Source: Blastocladiella britannica (lineage: Eukaryota > Blastocladiomycota > Blastocladiomycetes > Blastocladiales > Blastocladiaceae). Taken from it: 12,061 bases of DNA. The notes under the pieces are model-generated. The model did not search any database. It was not told the origin of the DNA and worked only from the letters and a program-made list of their open reading frames with translations. Below, piece by piece: positions 7,810 to 12,061 of the stretch. The stretch spans positions 1-12,061 of the forward strand of contig MU625090.1 of assembly GCA_025349905.2 (NCBI GenBank), read 5' to 3'. Every line of letters begins with the position of its first letter. Position 1 is the first letter of the stretch. A program made the translations under genes and the position numbers.

Positions 7810-10117
7810 ATGACCGAAAAGGAACACAAGGACTCTGCCGCGCTCGGCGACAACAAGGACGAGTCCTCGTTCGTGATCGACAACGATTTCGAGCAGATCG
7901 TCCAGGAGCTCGTGCCCCGCACCGACGACCCCACGGTCCCCTCGCTCACGTTCCGCGTCCTCATCCTCGGCCTGATCTTTAACGTGCTGCTCGCCTTCAT
8001 CAACACGCTGTTCTCGTTCCGCGGCAACCCGTTCTCGTATGTACCTGTCCATTTACTTGGATCCATTACACCTTCAAAGATCTCACGAAAACAAAACCAT
8101 TAGGATCACCGCCTACATTGCCATCATGCTCGCGTACCCGATGGGACAGTTCCTCTCCAAGGTCCTGCCCAACACCAGCATCCTCGGCCTCGAAATGAAC
8201 CCGGGTCCGTTCTCGATCAAGGAGCACGCGCTTATTGGCATCTGGGCCTCGACCGGCGCGTCGGGCGTCTACGGGATCGACAACCTGGTCGTCCAGGACC
8301 TGTTCTACGGCTTTGACATTGGATGGTTCTGGGGCCTCATCTTCCTGATTGGATCGTCGGTCCTCGGCTTTGGGATTGCCGGCGTCTGCCGCAAGTTCCT
8401 CATTCGCCCGTCGCACATGGTCTGGCCCGGTGTCCTGCCGCAGGTGGCCATGTACACGTCGTTCCACGCCGTCAAGACCGAGGCCACCCAGGACGACGGC
8501 AAGAAGCACATTTCGGGCCTCGCCATGTTCTTCATCGGGTTCGTGTGCATGTTCATCTGGCAGTGGCTCCCCGGGTTCTTCGCGCAGCAGCTCGCGTACC
8601 TCCCGCTCCTGTGCTTCTTCTCGCCCAACTCGGCCACCATCCTGCAGCAGCTTGGGTCTCCCCGTAAAGGTGTCGGGCTGCTCTCATTGTCGCTCGACTG
8701 GACCGTGACGGGCGGCGGCCTCAACATGTCGTCCCCCTACTGGGCGGCGTGCAACGTGTTCATGTCGTACGTGATCTTCATGTGGATTCTGACGCCGCTT
8801 GCGTGGAAGAACAACTGGTTCAATATCCCCGATTACGTTAAGTACTCGCTCAACACGTCGTCGCTGTACTCGGGCAAGACCGGCGAAAAAGTGTCGGCGG
8901 GCTCGCTGGTGGACCCCGTCACCCACAAGCTCGACGAGACGCTGTACGACGCGGTCAAGCCGCTGTACATGTCGCCCATGTTTGCGTTCTCGTACTGGGG
9001 CTCGATGGCCACGTTCTCGGCCGCGATCGGCCAGTGCGTGTTCTGGTACGGCAAGGACATTTGGCAGCGGTTCCGCGGGCTGTCGCACGCCGACGAGCAC
9101 GACATTCACTGCCAGATCATGGACAAGAACTACCCCGAGGTGCCCGACACCTGGTACTACGGCTTCTTCCTTGTAACGCTGGTTCTCACCACCGTCGTGT
9201 TCATGGTCACCGAGATGAAGATGCCCTTCTACTACACGATCCTGTCGACGCTCGTGTCGGTGGTGTCTACCATCCCCATTGCCGTCATTGTCGCCACGTC
9301 CGGCGTATACCTGTACATGAACGTCATCTCCGAGTTTATCATTGGTCTCATCTCGCCCGGCGACCCCGTCCAGATGATGGCGTTCAAGACTCTCGGTGTG
9401 ACGGTCTCGCTCCAGTGCCTGATTCTGCTGTCGGACCTGAAGCTCGGCCACTACCTCAAGATCAACCCGCGCCACATGTACGTGACGCAGATCACTGCGC
9501 AGTTCATTGCCGCCGGCATCTCGCTGCTGACCGCGCGCATGTGGTTTGCGTCCGAGGACCACCGCAAGTGGGTGCAGGAGCTGACGGACGTGGCTCCCGG
9601 CGCCGCCTGGAACGGGTACAACTACAACGTGTTTTTCAACGCGTCGCTGATCTGGGGTGCCGTCGGGCCCAAGCGCTTCTTTTTCGACTCGGTGTACTCG
9701 CCCATCATTGTTTCCGGTCTCATCATCGGGTTCGTCACCCCCGGCATTCTCAAGGGCTGCCAGGTGGTCTTTGGCGAGTCGGTCGTTCCCTGGCGCCTGA
9801 TCAACCCGGCGCTGCTGTACACGTCGGGCACGCCCACGGGCAACCAGGGCTACATGTTCTCGGGCTTCATCATTGCCACCATCTTCCAGTTCTTTGTGTA
9901 CCGGTTCGCGACCGGCTGGTGGAAGCGCTACAACTACGTCCTGGCGTGCGCGTTCGACGTCGGAGCCGCCATCACCACCATCATTGCCACGCTGTTCCTG
10001 GTCGATAACGGCACCACGTTCCCGCAGTGGCTGCTCAATATTACCGAGGAGGAGCCCGACTCGACCATTTACGGGACTGTTGGCGATTTCTGCAACTGGG
10101 GCGACTCGGCCATTTAA
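7810..10117 (+). CDS. OPT-family oligopeptide transporter
   Basis: Two exons, 7810-8036 and 8104-10117 (stop TAA), give 746 residues. The 67-nt intron (GTATGT, ATTAG) has phase 2. The protein has a soluble acidic N-terminus (about 1-45) and then many hydrophobic segments through the rest of the chain, as in OPT carriers (about 12-16 spans). Family motifs in order: LGLEMNPGPFSIKEH, with the NPG motif at 108-110; SPMFAFSYWGSMATF; DIHCQIM at 409-415 with VPDTWYYG after it; GHYLKINPR ending at about 532, the equivalent of the KIPPR motif; and a C-terminal WWKRYNYVLACAFDVG block. Such carriers import tetra- and pentapeptides, glutathione or related compounds by proton symport at the plasma membrane or endomembranes. 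The substrate cannot be read from sequence. Codon use is strongly GC-ending, suggesting good expression. There are no breaks. Confidence 0.96.
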
Positions 10118-10249
10118 GCTTTTTTCTCTTCGCAATACATTTTTTTTTTGACTCCATTTTGTCTTTTTTTTTATTTTACACTCTACCACTTTGAAGAGGA
10201 CTCCATTTTTTTTTGTCTCTCAATCCAAAATAGTTTTGCCAAAATCATC
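10118..10249. promoter_or_regulatory. T-rich intergenic spacer with repeated GACTCCATTTT motif
   Basis: 132 nt lie between the transporter stop and the F-box start. GACTCCATTTT followed by GTCT and T runs occurs twice, at 10150-10164 and at 10199-10220, as an imperfect direct repeat. TTTGTCTCTCA (10212-10222) is also present upstream of the Mga2-like start on the other strand (2806-2796). The spacer should hold the 3' end of the transporter transcript and the promoter of the next locus. No AATAAA signal was found. Confidence 0.5.
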
Positions 10250-10731
10250 ATGAATCTCGTTGACCTTCCGGACGACCTACACGTCAACGTCATCCGATAC
10301 CTGTCGATGACAGACGTGATCGCCCTCCGCTCGACGTGCCGCGCTCTGCGTGGCTCGGACCTGGATGCTGCCATCACACCCAATGTCGATGCTCTAAAGC
10401 GAGCCTGTGGAATAGACGAGCTCCAGAAAGTCGACACGCATCCGGTTTCGTCCAATTGATTGAGCGACTGGTCCGGACCGACATGTTGACACCAGCTGTT
10501 GCCATGACCATTCGTGACGCGGGATTTCAAACTGGAAACCACCACCGATGACGACAACCCATTCAAGGAAATGTCGGCCGGGATCGCTGCCGCCCTGATC
10601 GACCAATACGCACCAAAATTGAACCCCATCACGATGAATTCGTTAGATATGGTGCTCGCCCTCAATGATGACCAGGACGAAGCAATCCCCTTGGCTGGGC
10701 TGCAAGGAATTCAACGCATACATTATGGCTT

Positions 10732-10780
10732 GTATCCTCTCACTTGTTTTGTGGTTGAATTTTTTTTTTTTTTTTCTTAG
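10732..10780 (+). other. Probable intron in the F-box/ARM locus with a T15-type tract
   Basis: The donor is GTATCC and the acceptor TTTCTTAG, with a run of about 16 T before it, in a 49-nt interval. The flanking reading frames do not join: the upstream side leaves two bases and the downstream side needs one. Nearby alternative acceptors (AG at 10794-10795 and 10818-10819) have the same phase problem. It looks like a real intron whose neighbouring exon has gained or lost a base. Confidence 0.55.
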
Positions 10781-11226
10781 ATATTGCTGTAACAGGCCGT
10801 TGTATACATGACTGGGAAGTGTTGGCATGCCACCCGATCCCGCGCCTCGTGTCGCTCTTGCGCCACCCGTCTGTTGAGATTGTGATCCACGCGGCCCGAG
10901 CCCTTCTCCGCGTGTCTGGCCCCTCGCACCAAATATCGGGCTTGGTCATTCATTCTGGCGCGGTGCCGATCTTGATGGACCATTTATCGAACCACGGTGG
11001 CAATTGCGTGCTGCGCAACAGGGCGGTCGATCTTCTTGGCAATTTGTTTGTCTGGTACCCTGGCTCGCACGACGTGCTGTTGGACTTGGGAATTGTGGAA
11101 CGATTCGTTGAGCTGGTGACGGTCGAGTCGGTAGCGCTTTGCGATCCGTCGCTGTCGCGCAAAGACGTCCATGAGCTAGCGGGATGCTTGTCGGTGATGG
11201 CCGATCACTGGCGGGCCAAAGATATC

Positions 11227-11229
11227 TAG
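11227..11229 (+). other. In-frame TAG within the armadillo domain
   Basis: The TAG falls between the ARM helix ending HWRAKDI and the next unit starting QLDVFAPAL, with the same frame open on both sides for over 100 codons each. The context is TAG CAG CTG. A single C to T change from CAG would create it. TAG also ends the Mga2-like gene, while TAA and TGA end others here, so a reassigned code is unlikely. Confidence 0.8.
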
Positions 11230-12061
11230 CAGCTGGATGTTTTTGCTCCAGCGCTCCAGATGCTGATGCGGTCCACGGACGACGCGACGATGACTGACGC
11301 GTCGAATGCGCTGGAGCAACTTATTGGATCACCTGACTGCTCGATTGGTGTGCGCGTTGCCGAGCTCTTTGCCCCTCCTGCTGTTTCAGCGTTCGAGATG
11401 GCGGTGTGCACACCTGTGCTTCCTGACGACGCGATTTTTGGAGAGCACTACCTCTCGTACCTGGGCTATATCTTTGTTTGTCTGACGACTCATGGCGCTT
11501 CCGCAACTCAAGTGGTCGTGGACGCTGGGTTTCTGAACGTTGGCATTGGTTTCCTTGCTGGTGCGGCACCGGACGCGCTGTACCCGTACCTGCTCGCTCT
11601 ATCATTCATCACGAAAGGGACTTTGGGCCAAGTCCTTGCAGTGGTGACATCAGGAATGATCCCCGTGCTTATCGACTTGCTCATGGACCACCAACCCCAA
11701 TCAACGACGTCGACCAGTGTCTGCTCCGAGGTGGCCGGGATCTTGTGGAACGTCGTGCAATCGGACAAAAAATTCAAGGACGACGTGATCGTGGACGCGG
11801 TGCTCAAGACCGATTTGGTGCGGACCATGTACACGGTGCTGGAATCGGATCTGTCCCACCAAGCAGCGGGAGATGCTAGCCGGTGTATTGTCGCGTTGCT
11901 CAAGTACGAGGTAGTGCAATCCGGACCAGTGCCCGCCATTTCACGCGACGGTTCGCGCGCTCCTGGCTGAGAGCAAGTCGAAGGCGGGCACGTCTCCTTT
12001 GGGCAAGGCCGCAAAAGTTGCCGTGGACGAGATCCAGGATCTGCTGAAGAGCTATCATTTG

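Larger units (their letters stand above)
10250..12061 (+). pseudogene. Disrupted F-box plus importin-alpha-like armadillo-repeat gene, runs off the window
   Basis: From ATG 10250 an F-box-like segment reads LVDLPDDLHVNVIRYLSMTD then LRSTCRALR, and this frame stops at 10457-10459. Coding-like sequence continues in another frame (SGFVQLIERLVRTDM, to a stop at 10549). It then returns to the first frame (about 10508-10731), ending with an ARM-like helix DMVLALNDDQDEAIPLAGLQ. An intron-like gap (10732-10780) leads into armadillo repeats (IPRLVSLLRHPSVEI, LVIHSGAVPILMDHL) up to an in-frame TAG at 11227-11229. The same frame resumes with QLDVFAPALQMLMRSTDDA, VVDAGFLNVGIGFL and VTSGMIPVLIDLLMD. Near 11910-11940 the coding frame moves again and ends in a helix VAVDEIQDLLKSYHL at the window edge. 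The repeats resemble importin-alpha (karyopherin-alpha) ARM units; no IBB domain is seen. F-box proteins recruit substrates to SCF ubiquitin ligases. The gene may be a pseudogene, be locally missequenced, or hold undetected introns. The lesions make a working product doubtful. Two adjacent genes instead of one fusion is also possible. Confidence 0.62.

Noticed and set aside
8684..10189. Long minus-strand open frame (about 500 codons) opposite the OPT transporter
   Set aside because: It is antisense to a clear conserved gene and arises from strongly GC-ending codon bias. Its translation is low-complexity and rich in Arg, His, Val and Glu with no recognisable motif.
11167..11229. A 63-nt intron that would remove the in-frame TAG
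   Set aside because: The donor would be GTCCAT, unlike the others here, and it would delete an ARM helix (ELAGCLSVMADHW) that fits the repeat pattern. A nonsense codon is simpler.
1..12061. CRISPR arrays, transposons, rRNA or tRNA genes
   Set aside because: No regularly spaced direct repeats, terminal inverted repeats with a transposase, cloverleaf-like sequence or rRNA motif was found by reading the gaps on both strands.
1..12061. Alternative genetic code with TAG as a sense codon
   Set aside because: TAG ends the intact Mga2-like gene after a natural C-terminus, and the only internal TAG is in a locus with several other breaks.

Overview
The window looks like a compact, GC-rich nuclear genome segment from a fungus. 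It is probably a flagellated (zoosporic) early-diverging lineage such as Chytridiomycota or Blastocladiomycota. The fungal signal is a clear Spt23/Mga2-type membrane-tethered transcription factor gene. The flagellate hint is an LRR plus long coiled-coil protein resembling the centriolar LRRCC1/centriolin type. Both placements are inference from protein families; no species can be named from the sequence alone. Genes carry short GT-AG spliceosomal introns, mostly 53-67 nt, with donors such as GTACGT, GTATTT, GTATGT and GTGCGT. Intergenic gaps are short (44-443 nt) and rich in T or A runs.

Layout. (1) Minus strand 2776-64: a four-exon gene for an 802-residue Spt23/Mga2-like protein. (2) A 192-nt divergent promoter region, 2777-2968, with palindromes. 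(3) Plus strand 2969-3836: ribosomal protein uL23 (yeast Rpl25, animal RPL23A) in three exons. Its first exon is only 19 nt and is followed by an unusually long 355-nt intron. (4) Plus 3930-4368: a small two-exon gene of unknown function (125 residues), possibly of Roadblock/LC7 fold. (5) Plus 4413-7366: the LRR and coiled-coil gene (four exons, 923 residues), starting only 44 nt after the previous stop codon. (6) Plus 7810-10117: an OPT-family oligopeptide transporter (two exons, 746 residues). (7) Plus 10250 to the end of the window: an F-box segment followed by importin-alpha-like armadillo repeats. This last locus is broken by at least three reading-frame discontinuities and an in-frame TAG. 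The other five genes (about 8.4 kb of coding sequence) read cleanly through every predicted splice junction. The damage is therefore confined to one locus, which suggests a decaying pseudogene, although local sequence errors cannot be excluded.

The genes do not form an obvious pathway. Each encodes a separate housekeeping or cell-biology function: lipid-responsive transcription, translation, an unknown, centriole or cytoskeleton, peptide uptake, and F-box/ARM. The most unusual part is the F-box/importin-alpha-like locus at 10250-12061. Next are the long uL23 intron with its internal hairpin and the unidentified small gene at 3930.
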